A stretch of DNA of 14,597 nt, taken from assembly GCA_016293005.1 (NCBI GenBank), contig JAEDFA010000047.1, positions 1 through 14,597 of the forward strand, read 5' to 3'. The notes under the pieces were generated by a model. That model was given only the letters and a program-made list of their open reading frames with translations, was not told where the DNA came from and made no database searches. This document shows positions 6,892-14,409 of this stretch, in pieces. The translations under genes and the position numbers were made by a program. The stretch's first letter is position 1; each line of letters starts with the position of its first letter. Origin of the DNA: Treponema sp. (lineage in GTDB: Bacteria; Spirochaetota; Spirochaetia; Treponematales; Treponemataceae).

Positions 6892-6920
6892 AATATATCA
6901 CTTTAAAAAACCTGTTTCAA
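6892..6920 (-). promoter_or_regulatory. Putative promoter of the amidohydrolase gene
   Basis: On the - strand TTGAAA (6915-6920), a 17-bp spacer and TATATT (6892-6897) form a good sigma70-like promoter. The start near 6885 would leave about 5 nt before ATG 6880, so the mRNA would be nearly leaderless. Confidence 0.45.
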
Positions 6921-6986
6921 TATAGAAAACAAGTCATCTAGCATTATAAAATATTTCTTCACGCCAATTTCAATAAAACCTGTTAA

Positions 6987-7020
6987 TAAAAAAAGCGGAA
7001 AGTTTTCACCTTCCGCTTTT
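6987..7020 (-). terminator. Intrinsic terminator of pflB
   Basis: AAAAGCGGAA (6991-7000) pairs with TTCCGCTTTT (7011-7020) around a 10-nt loop. On the - strand it is followed by a long T run (TTTTTTTATT), 22 bases after the pflB stop codon. It should insulate the amidohydrolase gene from pflB transcription. Confidence 0.85.
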
Positions 7021-7041
7021 CTAAAAAGAATTAACTTTCAA

Positions 7042-9381
7042 TTAAAGACTTGCATGACAAGTTCTTGCGATTACATCATCCTGCTGTTCTTTTGTAAGAT
7101 TGATGAATCGTACTGCGTAACCTGATACACGAACAGTAAAGTTTGCGTATTCTGGTTTATCAGGATGAGCCTGACAATCTTTAAGTTTTTCAACACCGAA
7201 TACATTTACATTCAAGTGATGAGCACCTTTAGAGAAGTAACCGTCCATTACATTTACAAGATTTTCGATTCTTTCTTCTTCTGAATGTCCTAATGCACTT
7301 GGGTTGATTGTCTGAGTATTAGAAATACCATCAAGAGCATAGTGATATGGAAGTTTTGCAACAGAGTTCAAAGATTTTATAAGACCTTTTGTTTCTGCAC
7401 CATAAGAAGGATTTGCACCAGGTGAGAAAGGAGCTCCTGCAGGTCTTCCGTTTGGAAGTGCACCAGTTGCTTTTCCGTATACAACATTTGAAGTAATTGT
7501 AAGAATTGAAGTTGTAGGTTCTGCATCGCGATATGTAGGATGCTTTTTAATCATATTCATAAATGTTTTCAAAAGCCATACAGCCATTTCGTCTGCTCTG
7601 TCATCGTCCTGACCATAGCGTGGGAAATCGCCTTCTACAGTAAAGTCTTTTACAAGAGTTACTTTATCAATTACATTTCCTGCTTTGTCTTTTACTTCAA
7701 CTTCTTCACGATTTACTTTAACTTTTGCGTATTTCATTGCACAAAGTGAATCTACAACATGTGAGAAACCTGCAATACCAGTTGCAAATGTTCGTTTTAC
7801 ATCTGTATCTTCAAGAGCAAGTTCAGCAGCTTCGTAGTAATATTTATCGTGCATATAATGAATTGCATTCAATACATTTACATAAACACCTGCAAGCCAT
7901 TCAAGCATGTTAAGATATTTCTTTTCTACTTCTTTATAGTTTGAAGCATCGATAACATCTGCTGTAATAGGAGCATATTCAGGACCAATCTGCATACCTT
8001 TTTTAAGACATTCATCTTTACCACCATTGAAAGCGTAAAGCAAAGCTTTGGCAAGGTTAGCACGTGCACCAAAGAACTGCATTTCTTTACCAGTCTGAGT
8101 TGCAGATACACAACAACAGATTGAATAGTCATCACCCCAAATTGGACGCATTACATCATCGTTTTCATACTGAATTGAAGATGTGTCAATAGAAATCTTT
8201 GCAGCATATTTTCTGAAATTTTCTGGAAGTCTCTTAGAATACAAAACTGTAATGTTTGGTTCTGGAGAAGGCCCCATATTTTCAAGAGTATGAAGGAAAC
8301 GGAAGTCATTTTTTGTAACCATTGAACGACCATCCTGACCAAGACCTGCAACTTCAAGTGTAGCCCAAATTGGATCACCAGAGAAAAGCTGATTGTAAGA
8401 TTCAATGCGGGCAAAACGAACCATACGGAATTTCATTACAATATGGTCAACAAGTTCCTGTGCTTCTGATTCTGTGAGAGTTCCATTTTTAATATCTCTT
8501 TCAATGTAAATGTCAAGGAATGTTGAAACACGACCAACAGACATTGCAGCACCGTTCTGAGTTTTGATTGCAGCAAGGTAACCAAAGTAGAGCCACTGGA
8601 ATGCTTCCCGTGCGTTTTTAGCAGGTTTAGAAATATCGTAACCGTAAAGAGAAGCCATCTGTTTAATGCCTTTAAGAGCATTAATCTGATCTGATACTTC
8701 TTCACGAAGACGGATAACTTTTTCTGTCATTGTTCCGTCACCAATATTTGCAAAATCTTTCTGTTTTTCCTGAATAAGATAATCGATACCGTAAAGAGCA
8801 ACTCGTCGATAATCACCTACGATTCGTCCGCGTCCATAAGTATCAGGTAAACCTGTTAAAATGTGTGCTGAACGAACAGCTCTGTGTTCAGGAGTGTAAA
8901 CATCAAATACACCCTGGTTATGAGTTTTGTGATATTCCGTGAAGATTTTCTTGATTTCCGGGTCAACTTCATAACCGTACATTTCACACGACTGAACTGC
9001 CATGTTGATTCCACCGTAAGGCATAAATGCACGTTTTAAAGGTTTATCAGTCTGAAGTCCTACAACCTTTTCAAGATCTTTTCCTTCCGGACAAATGTAT
9101 GCTGCACCGTAAGCAGTAAGGCCTGTAACAACTTTTGTTTCAAGGTCTAAAACACCGCTTCTTTCTTTGCCGTCTAAGCCTTTAGAAACTTTGTTGTGTT
9201 CTGCTTTCTGAAGCTTCTGGAGTTCATTAAACAATTTGTTAGTTGCATCAGTTGGTCCTGCAAGAAATGACTGATCACCATCATACTGTGTATAGTTAGC
9301 CTGGATAAAATCGCGAACATTTACTTCGCTTGTCCACAAACCATCAGGATTAAATCCTTCCCATTCTGGTCTTAAAGCCAT
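7042..9381 (-). CDS. pflB: Formate C-acetyltransferase (pyruvate formate-lyase)
   Basis: A 779-residue cytosolic glycyl-radical enzyme that converts pyruvate and CoA to acetyl-CoA and formate under anaerobic conditions. The catalytic cysteine pair lies in ICCCVSA (421-427, a triple Cys; 423 and 424 align with the E. coli pair). The radical glycine is Gly754 in RVSGYAVRF near the C-terminus. Other family segments are MPYGGINMA (120-128), RIVGDYRRVALYGID (186-200), PEPNITVLYS (373-382), GRPAGAPFSPGANPSYGA (645-662) and SNTQTINPSALG (687-698). It is about 19 residues longer than the 760-residue E. coli enzyme, mainly from a charged stretch around 555-580. The start is set by GAGG eight bases before ATG. 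It is activated by PflA, encoded nearby on the opposite strand. The gene is flanked by its own promoter and terminator. Confidence 0.97.
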   Translation of the reverse strand: MALRPEWEGFNPDGLWTSEVNVRDFIQANYTQYDGDQSFLAGPTDATNKLFNELQKLQKAEHNKVSKGLDGKERSGVLDLETKVVTGLTAYGAAYICPEGKDLEKVVGLQTDKPLKRAFMPYGGINMAVQSCEMYGYEVDPEIKKIFTEYHKTHNQGVFDVYTPEHRAVRSAHILTGLPDTYGRGRIVGDYRRVALYGIDYLIQEKQKDFANIGDGTMTEKVIRLREEVSDQINALKGIKQMASLYGYDISKPAKNAREAFQWLYFGYLAAIKTQNGAAMSVGRVSTFLDIYIERDIKNGTLTESEAQELVDHIVMKFRMVRFARIESYNQLFSGDPIWATLEVAGLGQDGRSMVTKNDFRFLHTLENMGPSPEPNITVLYSKRLPENFRKYAAKISIDTSSIQYENDDVMRPIWGDDYSICCCVSATQTGKEMQFFGARANLAKALLYAFNGGKDECLKKGMQIGPEYAPITADVIDASNYKEVEKKYLNMLEWLAGVYVNVLNAIHYMHDKYYYEAAELALEDTDVKRTFATGIAGFSHVVDSLCAMKYAKVKVNREEVEVKDKAGNVIDKVTLVKDFTVEGDFPRYGQDDDRADEMAVWLLKTFMNMIKKHPTYRDAEPTTSILTITSNVVYGKATGALPNGRPAGAPFSPGANPSYGAETKGLIKSLNSVAKLPYHYALDGISNTQTINPSALGHSEEERIENLVNVMDGYFSKGAHHLNVNVFGVEKLKDCQAHPDKPEYANFTVRVSGYAVRFINLTKEQQDDVIARTCHASL

Positions 9382-9490
9382 AATTTTACCTCATTTTCCT
9401 GAAACCCGCATCAGCTGAATTTCAAGATATTTTATTTTCCAACCTCTGCAAATATTTTACAGATTCGAGAAAACTTCTCTTGTTGGTTTC

Positions 9491-9525
9491 AAGTATATAA
9501 TAATACTTTTATTATCTTTCCGCAA
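9491..9525 (-). promoter_or_regulatory. Putative pflB promoter with an inverted repeat around the -10
   Basis: On the - strand TTGCGG (9520-9525), a 17-bp spacer and TATTAT (9497-9502) form a plausible promoter with a leader of about 109 nt. The 6-bp -10 is exactly flanked by the inverted repeat AAGTAT (9491-9496) and ATACTT (9503-9508), a good position for a repressor site. The -35 is weak (3 of 6), but A/T tracts at 9531-9554 could act as an UP element. Confidence 0.45.
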
Positions 9526-9535
9526 CATATTTATT

Positions 9536-9554
9536 AAAAAAAACGCTTTTTTTT
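9536..9554. repeat. A8-CGC-T8 symmetric tract upstream of the pflB promoter
   Basis: Eight A residues, CGC and eight T residues make a 19-bp dyad-symmetric tract centred at 9545, starting 10 bp upstream of the proposed -35. Such A/T tracts bend DNA and can act as UP elements. It shares the ACGCT half-site with the palindrome at 9557-9584, 20 bp away. Confidence 0.5.
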
Positions 9555-9556
9555 CA

Positions 9557-9584
9557 AAAAATACGCTATATATAGCGTATTTTT
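9557..9584. promoter_or_regulatory. 28-bp perfect palindrome: NrdR-box-like operator or RNase-gene terminator
   Basis: The sequence is perfectly symmetric about 9570/9571, with core ACGCTATATATAGCGT at 9563-9578. As recalled, the NrdR-box consensus is acaCwAtATaTwGtgt, and this core agrees at 14 of 16 positions. The same element, read on the - strand after the RNase stop at 9637, makes a hairpin followed by T6, so it is also a plausible intrinsic terminator. The sequence alone does not decide between the two. Confidence 0.55.
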
Positions 9585-9636
9585 ACACTTTTTTTACAAA
9601 AATACCCCTAGAATTCAGACCATGAACCTTCTTTCA

Positions 9637-11538
9637 TCAAAGAGGAACAAAATCGACAGTCTGAAAAGGAATGTTTATGTTACAGGCGCGGACTTTTAAT
9701 TCCTCGTTAAAATCGATATCAACAATTCCTTTTATAACAGTCTGCATTGCAAGTTCACGAATAAAAAATGTATTTTCACCGTCTTTTTTTTCGATACAAA
9801 CGGCTGTTCCAGTCCATTCAGGATTTTGCAGAAGATAAATCAATTTCCAGTGAGTTTCGCTTAACCGGCTGACTTTTCTTGCAGCAACGGAAGAAGCATC
9901 ACCTTCACTTATGCGCATAAGCATTTCGTCTTTATCAATCAACGGTCTTTTATCTAAAAAAGCGCGAAGCTGCTGATGTGCAATCAAATCGCTGTACCTT
10001 CGAAGCGGAGATGTAACCTGACTGTATAAAGCAAGCCCAAGTCCTGAATGCATTCCTGGAGTTACGCCGACAGATCTTTTTCGCATACATTTTAAAAGCT
10101 GAAACTGCCCGGAAATACCATCGCGGATGTTTTTTGGAATTTCAGGCGCTTCCTGGCTTATATAAGGAAAAGGAATTCTATTGTTCATGGCAAAATATGC
10201 AGCGCCTTCACCAGCTAAAAGCATCGCTTCACAAACTACAGAATCACTTTCATAACGCTTTAATTCTGAAATAGAAACTTTTTTTGTTTCTTTATCAACA
10301 TTAATGTGAAGTTCAGGAAGCTGTATTTGAACCGAACCAGATTTATTTCTTCTCAAAATATTTTTTCTTGCGATTTCAAAAAGAGGTTTTAATTCTGGAG
10401 TATCTTTTAATTCGTCAGCCTGCTGATAAGTAAGACGTTTTACATGAACTGAAGTTTTATAAATTTCGCACTTTTCGATTGTATTTTCTTCTGATAATTT
10501 TATTTTAAAACTTAAAGCGTTGCATTTTTCTTTTAAACCGAGCGCATAATCTTCAAGACATGTTTCACAAAGCATTCTGACTGCACCTTCAGGAATGTAC
10601 AAAGTCGTTCCGCGGCTTCTTGCATTCTTATCGATGGAACTTGAAGGAAGAACTGAAGACGCTGGATCTGCAATATGAACCCACAAATACTCACCGTCAA
10701 AAGAAATTGCATCATCGGGATCATCTGACCAGGGGCTGTCAATTGCATAAGAAATTCCAGGAACTTCAAGGCGTTCTTCTTCTGGCGGAGGCATAAGCCC
10801 CTCATGAGCACTTACAGTTGTTAAAGAATATCGGGCAGGATAAGGATTTTTTGTAATATCCCAGATTCCTGTTTCTATAAGAAGTTTATGAGCGTTTTCA
10901 GGAGTAGAAACGATTCCCGCTTCTTTTAATGTACGGGAATTTTCAATTTTTCCAAACGCGACTGCTTCAACTTCTCCCATAAATTTTGCATCTTCGGGGA
11001 GAAGTTTTCTATCTTTTAATCGCTTTATAAATTCTTTTCGGATTTCTTCTTCGTGTTCTTTTTCGTAAATCTTCTGTTTTATCTGTGAAATTTCTTCTTG
11101 AGAGCGCGGAATAAAAAATATTTCGCCGTTTTTAAATTTTTCTTCATCAAGGACAAATTCCAACGAATCAGAAAGCGTCTTGAAAATAAAATAACTTTCA
11201 TTCGGCAAAAAAGAATTTCGTATATATTCGCACAATTCTCCAAACGAAATGTCTGAATTTTTTGTTGTATCATCGCTTTCAAGAAGAAGATAAGCTTCGT
11301 TTATCTGTTCAAGGATTTTTTCGTCTGAGAAATCAATTGCATCTTCTAATGACGAAACTGTCTTTTCATGTAAAAGAACAATATCCTTTTCACGCACCTT
11401 TTGTTCCCCGAAAACGCGTTTCTTTCCAGGCAAAGTTGAAGAAATTACAAGAAATTTTATCAAAAACTTATCGCCGTCAACAGAATTTACGATTCCGGGT
11501 TGTTTTTTATATAAAACAAGTGAATTCTTTTGTATCAT
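9637..11538 (-). CDS. RNase II/R-family 3'-5' exoribonuclease (RNB domain)
   Basis: A 633-residue protein with an RNB catalytic domain at about 258-531. The Mg-binding aspartates are in DSPWSDDPDDAIS (Asp267, 272, 273, 275, 276), WVHIAD (286-291) is present, and the arginine motif is TSPLRRYSDL (509-518). The order matches RNase II and RNase R, which degrade RNA processively from the 3' end. The N-terminal 250 residues are not clear cold-shock domains and include a charged helix (about 148-178). The last 60 residues are a short S1-like candidate without a lysine-rich tail, so it resembles small RNase II more than RNase R. ATG 11538 has no Shine-Dalgarno, and an extended -10 lies just before it. 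It follows the barrel gene by 48 bp with no clear terminator, so read-through is possible. Confidence 0.88.
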   Translation of the reverse strand: MIQKNSLVLYKKQPGIVNSVDGDKFLIKFLVISSTLPGKKRVFGEQKVREKDIVLLHEKTVSSLEDAIDFSDEKILEQINEAYLLLESDDTTKNSDISFGELCEYIRNSFLPNESYFIFKTLSDSLEFVLDEEKFKNGEIFFIPRSQEEISQIKQKIYEKEHEEEIRKEFIKRLKDRKLLPEDAKFMGEVEAVAFGKIENSRTLKEAGIVSTPENAHKLLIETGIWDITKNPYPARYSLTTVSAHEGLMPPPEEERLEVPGISYAIDSPWSDDPDDAISFDGEYLWVHIADPASSVLPSSSIDKNARSRGTTLYIPEGAVRMLCETCLEDYALGLKEKCNALSFKIKLSEENTIEKCEIYKTSVHVKRLTYQQADELKDTPELKPLFEIARKNILRRNKSGSVQIQLPELHINVDKETKKVSISELKRYESDSVVCEAMLLAGEGAAYFAMNNRIPFPYISQEAPEIPKNIRDGISGQFQLLKCMRKRSVGVTPGMHSGLGLALYSQVTSPLRRYSDLIAHQQLRAFLDKRPLIDKDEMLMRISEGDASSVAARKVSRLSETHWKLIYLLQNPEWTGTAVCIEKKDGENTFFIRELAMQTVIKGIVDIDFNEELKVRACNINIPFQTVDFVPL

Positions 11539-11544
11539 GGCATA

Positions 11545-11553
11545 AATATAGCA
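11545..11553 (-). promoter_or_regulatory. Putative extended -10 promoter giving a leaderless RNase mRNA
   Basis: On the - strand TGC-TATATT is an extended -10 element, with TATATT at 11545-11550, only 6 nt before ATG 11538. Transcription would start at the A of the ATG. No TTGACA-like -35 is seen at 17 bp, which is usual for extended -10 promoters. Confidence 0.4.
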
Positions 11554-11586
11554 CAGATAAACTAAAAAAAAACATATTATTTTAAA

Positions 11587-12933
11587 TTATTTTTTTCTTT
11601 TTGAAGAAGCATTAAAATCATAAGTCCAGAATGCTCCTGTTGACCAGCAGTTTCTCACAGTTCCGTCAAATGCAGTTCTCCATTCTAAGTCAACATAAGC
11701 AGAAAAAGAATGCGCATCAGAAAGTTTAAACTCGATTAAAGGACGAACATCATATATAAATCCGCCTGTGTAATTTCTTACATCAGAATCAGGAGAATCT
11801 TTCCAGCGTTTGTCCATTGAACCTGCAGCAAATGATGTATATCCTTTCAAATAAAGATTTTTAAGGATTCCCCAGTTTACAGTTACACCGGCATACCATG
11901 CAGGAGTATAATTTCCTTCTTCAAACCAGTTAAAGCTTCCTTCCGGACGAATTAAAACACGCGCTTTTTCAATATTAATGGTCATTGCGGCACCGATACT
12001 ATAAGACATATCGTGAACATCATCATTATCAAAATCTATAGAATCGATTGCTGTATAAACATCAAAATAGAACTGAGAAATACCGAACGATGCTCCTGCG
12101 TAGAAATTTCCGTCTTTCTGGAAAAGTCCTTCATAAGCAACTGCAAGATTGAATTTTTTAAATCCGAACTGAGCGCCTGTATTTATAAACATATTATCTG
12201 TATTTACTCCGTTAGGAATTGCAGCCCCGAACTGAACATTAAATGTATCTGTTTCAAGATAATAGCGTGCGCCAATTGCAGTTTTTGCGTATTTATTTGC
12301 ATAGTGAACAAATCCTACAACATCTTGCCTACCAGGTATATCATAATTAAATTTAATATTATCTTTAGACAATAAAATATCATTGTATGCTGTACTGAAT
12401 CCGCCTTGACTTACATGCGCTTCATCTTCCCAAAGCCATTCTCCGTGTCCAGGAGCAGGACCTACTTTCCAGTTTAATTTTGTACCAAGTCCTACATCGA
12501 AATTTTTAAACGGATGCCACAGAAAATTTACATAATACGGATCAATTACAAGTGAATTTACCTGTATTGCATTATTATATCCTTTAGAATTTGTATTACC
12601 TGAACCAACTCTGTTATAATCATACTTATCATAATTATAGTGATAATAAAACGGATTTTTTTCTGTAATTTTAAATGTAAAATTATCAAGGTTTCCGTTA
12701 TCTGTCATATTTGCAATTGCACCCCAGTTTATCATTCCTTCAAGAGTGAACTGCCCTACATCAACGCGTGCCTGAATAGTATCAATTACACCGTGATATA
12801 CAAAATCTCCATAAAAAGGATTACCAAAACCTGTCCAGACTGTATTTTTAATTCCAGAATGACTCATAACCTGTGCCGATGCAGAAAAACCTAAAAGAAA
12901 AGCACAGGAAATTCCTAACAAAATCTTTTTCAT
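11587..12933 (-). CDS. Predicted outer-membrane beta-barrel protein, family not recognised
   Basis: A 448-residue protein with a classic signal peptide (Lys-Lys, hydrophobic core, cleavage after FSASA near residue 20). The mature part has many short segments alternating polar and aromatic residues, rich in Tyr, Trp, Phe, Asn and Gly. Examples are FYFDVYTAIDSI, WYAGVTVNWGILKNLYLKGYTSF and FSAYVDLEWRTAF, the pattern of outer-membrane beta strands. Asn/Asp/Tyr-rich stretches probably form loops. It could be a porin or adhesin, but I see no motif that names a family. The C-terminus is basic (SSKRKK) and does not end in the usual aromatic residue. The start is ATG 12933, five bases after GGAGG. 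An in-frame ATG at 12993 adds 20 residues that would spoil the signal peptide. It has a strong promoter at 13051-13079. Confidence 0.75.
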   Translation of the reverse strand: MKKILLGISCAFLLGFSASAQVMSHSGIKNTVWTGFGNPFYGDFVYHGVIDTIQARVDVGQFTLEGMINWGAIANMTDNGNLDNFTFKITEKNPFYYHYNYDKYDYNRVGSGNTNSKGYNNAIQVNSLVIDPYYVNFLWHPFKNFDVGLGTKLNWKVGPAPGHGEWLWEDEAHVSQGGFSTAYNDILLSKDNIKFNYDIPGRQDVVGFVHYANKYAKTAIGARYYLETDTFNVQFGAAIPNGVNTDNMFINTGAQFGFKKFNLAVAYEGLFQKDGNFYAGASFGISQFYFDVYTAIDSIDFDNDDVHDMSYSIGAAMTINIEKARVLIRPEGSFNWFEEGNYTPAWYAGVTVNWGILKNLYLKGYTSFAAGSMDKRWKDSPDSDVRNYTGGFIYDVRPLIEFKLSDAHSFSAYVDLEWRTAFDGTVRNCWSTGAFWTYDFNASSKRKK

Positions 12934-13050
12934 TGTAACCTCCAGTGAAAGTCTGATTTTCAAACCTAAACCACAAACATTTGACTCTTTCAAAAAAAAT
13001 TGAAGTTCTTTTGTAATGAAATTTAATTTTTTCTTTGAAATGTTTTAAAA

Positions 13051-13079
13051 AATTTATAAAAATAATGTAACCATGTCAA
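13051..13079 (-). promoter_or_regulatory. Putative promoter of the outer-membrane barrel gene
   Basis: On the - strand a perfect TTGACA (13074-13079) lies 17 bp before TAAATT (13051-13056). An alternative -10, TATAAA, has a 15-bp spacer. With a perfect -35 and a strong GGAGG, this gene is likely well expressed. Confidence 0.55.
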
Positions 13080-13128
13080 CAAAAAAATGTTATATATTTT
13101 CTGTTAATTTTCTTTTTTATAAAAGAAA

Positions 13129-13186
13129 AAAGCCACAGATTCTAAAAGAAAATCAATTTTTGACAATCTTAAAAATCTATGGCTTT
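13129..13186 (-). terminator. Intrinsic terminator of the ABC ATPase gene
   Basis: AAAGCCACAGATT (13129-13141) pairs with AATCTATGGCTTT (13174-13186), 13 bp with one mismatch, around a 32-nt loop. On the - strand it is followed by TTTTTTCTTTT. The loop is unusually long, like that of the terminator at 202-255. Confidence 0.6.
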
Positions 13187-13254
13187 ATTTTGAAAGAGAG
13201 CCTTAAAAAAAATCAACAAAACGATTTTTTAAAAGCACTTAAAATCTACGCTGA

Positions 13255-14376
13255 CTACCATGTAACATCGATTTTATCGCAGATATTTTTTTCATCGCCT
13301 TCTGTAGAGAAGTATTTTGCTTTTTCCATATTTGGAACAACATTGATTGTATCACCAAGACGGAATTCTGCATTTGCAGTTGTCTTTGCAATCATTGACT
13401 GACCTTTGTTTGAAACAAGATAAAGATGAGTTTCTGCACCAAGAGGTTCTTTATTTATAATCTTCATCTGCATGTTGTCTTTTCCAGTTGGAGTTTCTGA
13501 ATATACTAAATCTTCCGGACGAATTCCGAATGAAACTTCTTTTCCAACATATTCTTTTAAGAATGTAGACTGTTCTGCTGTTGGAGCGATTTCAAAAGAA
13601 CCTTCATCACAAACAATTTTACCGTTTCTTTCAAGAACTTTTACAGTAAGGAAGTTCATAGGTGGAGTTCCGATAAATCCTGCAACGAATTTATTGATTG
13701 GATTATTATAAAGATAAAGAGGAGCACCAATCTGCTGAACATGACCGTCTTTCATAACAACGATTTTTGTTCCTAATGTCATAGCTTCTGTCTGGTCATG
13801 AGTTACATAAATCATTGTTTTTTGCTGAGTGTTGTGAAGGTTTGCAATTTCTGCACGCATAGTTACGCGGAGTTTTGCATCGAGGTTTGACAAAGGTTCA
13901 TCAAAAAGGAATACTTTTGGATCGCGAACAATTGCTCGTCCTACTGCAACACGCTGTCTCTGACCACCGGAAAGTGCTTTTGGTTTTCTTTCAAGGTAAG
14001 GTTCAAGACCGAGCTGTTTTGCTGCTTCACGAACTTTTCTGTCGATTTCTGCTTTATCAACTTTGCGAAGTTTTAAACCGAATGCCATGTTATCATAAAC
14101 TGACATATGAGGATAAAGAGCATAGTTCTGGAATACCATTGCAATATCACGGTCTTTTGGAGGAACATCGTTCATTTCCTTACCGTCAATGTAAAGTTTT
14201 CCTTCTGAAATTTCTTCAAGACCTGCAATCATACGGAGAGTTGTTGATTTTCCGCATCCAGATGGACCTACGAATACGCAGAATTCCTTGTCATCAATTG
14301 TGATGTTTGCATTGTCTACAGCACGAACACCGCCGTCGTAAACTTTTGCAATTCCTTTAAGTTCTACTTTTGCCAT
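13255..14376 (-). CDS. ugpC: Sugar ABC transporter ATP-binding protein (MalK/MsmK/UgpC type)
   Basis: A 373-residue cytosolic ATPase subunit that energises import of sugars or glycerol-3-phosphate through a CUT1-type transporter. Present are Walker A GPSGCGKST (37-45), Q-loop Gln83 in FQNYALYPHM, signature LSGGQRQR (135-142), Walker B VFLFDE (155-160), D-loop SNLD (163-166) and H-loop His193 in THDQTEA. C-terminal TOBE/OB domains follow, with NFLTVKV (241-247) and FGIRPEDL (283-290). Length fits the family (about 360-370). The start is set by GGGAGG five bases before ATG. No binding protein or permease lies beside it, so it may be a shared ATPase serving several transporters, as MsmX-type subunits do. 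The substrate cannot be read from the sequence, and the UgpC name is by family only. Confidence 0.93.
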   Translation of the reverse strand: MAKVELKGIAKVYDGGVRAVDNANITIDDKEFCVFVGPSGCGKSTTLRMIAGLEEISEGKLYIDGKEMNDVPPKDRDIAMVFQNYALYPHMSVYDNMAFGLKLRKVDKAEIDRKVREAAKQLGLEPYLERKPKALSGGQRQRVAVGRAIVRDPKVFLFDEPLSNLDAKLRVTMRAEIANLHNTQQKTMIYVTHDQTEAMTLGTKIVVMKDGHVQQIGAPLYLYNNPINKFVAGFIGTPPMNFLTVKVLERNGKIVCDEGSFEIAPTAEQSTFLKEYVGKEVSFGIRPEDLVYSETPTGKDNMQMKIINKEPLGAETHLYLVSNKGQSMIAKTTANAEFRLGDTINVVPNMEKAKYFSTEGDEKNICDKIDVTW

Positions 14377-14409
14377 TTTGGCCTCCCGAGGGGTTATATT
14401 ATTAGTTTA

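Larger units (their letters stand above)
12934..13254. other. 321-bp intergenic region between the ABC ATPase and the barrel gene
   Basis: It holds the terminator of the ABC ATPase gene (13129-13186), the barrel promoter (13051-13079) and a leader of about 110 nt before the barrel gene. The leader is A/T-rich with no convincing riboswitch fold. A + strand open frame enters here from 13073 but runs into the ABC gene in antisense, so I do not call it a gene. Confidence 0.6.

Noticed and set aside
7540..8705. Several open frames of 60-90 codons on both strands inside pflB
   Set aside because: pflB is unambiguous over its full length, and these are overlapping frames with no ribosome-binding sites or recognisable products.
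12013..12894. Two + strand open frames rich in Ile/Cys/Lys inside the barrel gene
   Set aside because: Antisense to a gene with a signal peptide, a ribosome-binding site and barrel-like periodicity. Their composition is that of reverse-complemented coding sequence.
12934..12993. 20-residue N-terminal extension of the barrel protein (ATG 12993)
   Set aside because: The ATG at 12933 has GGAGG at the right distance and starts a textbook signal peptide. The extension lacks a ribosome-binding site.
13073..13402. A + strand open frame of 109 codons starting in the intergenic gap
   Set aside because: Nearly half of it runs antisense through the 3' end of the ABC ATPase gene. The rest spans that gene's terminator and the -35 of the barrel promoter. 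It has no ribosome-binding site and its composition is just translated A/T-rich DNA.
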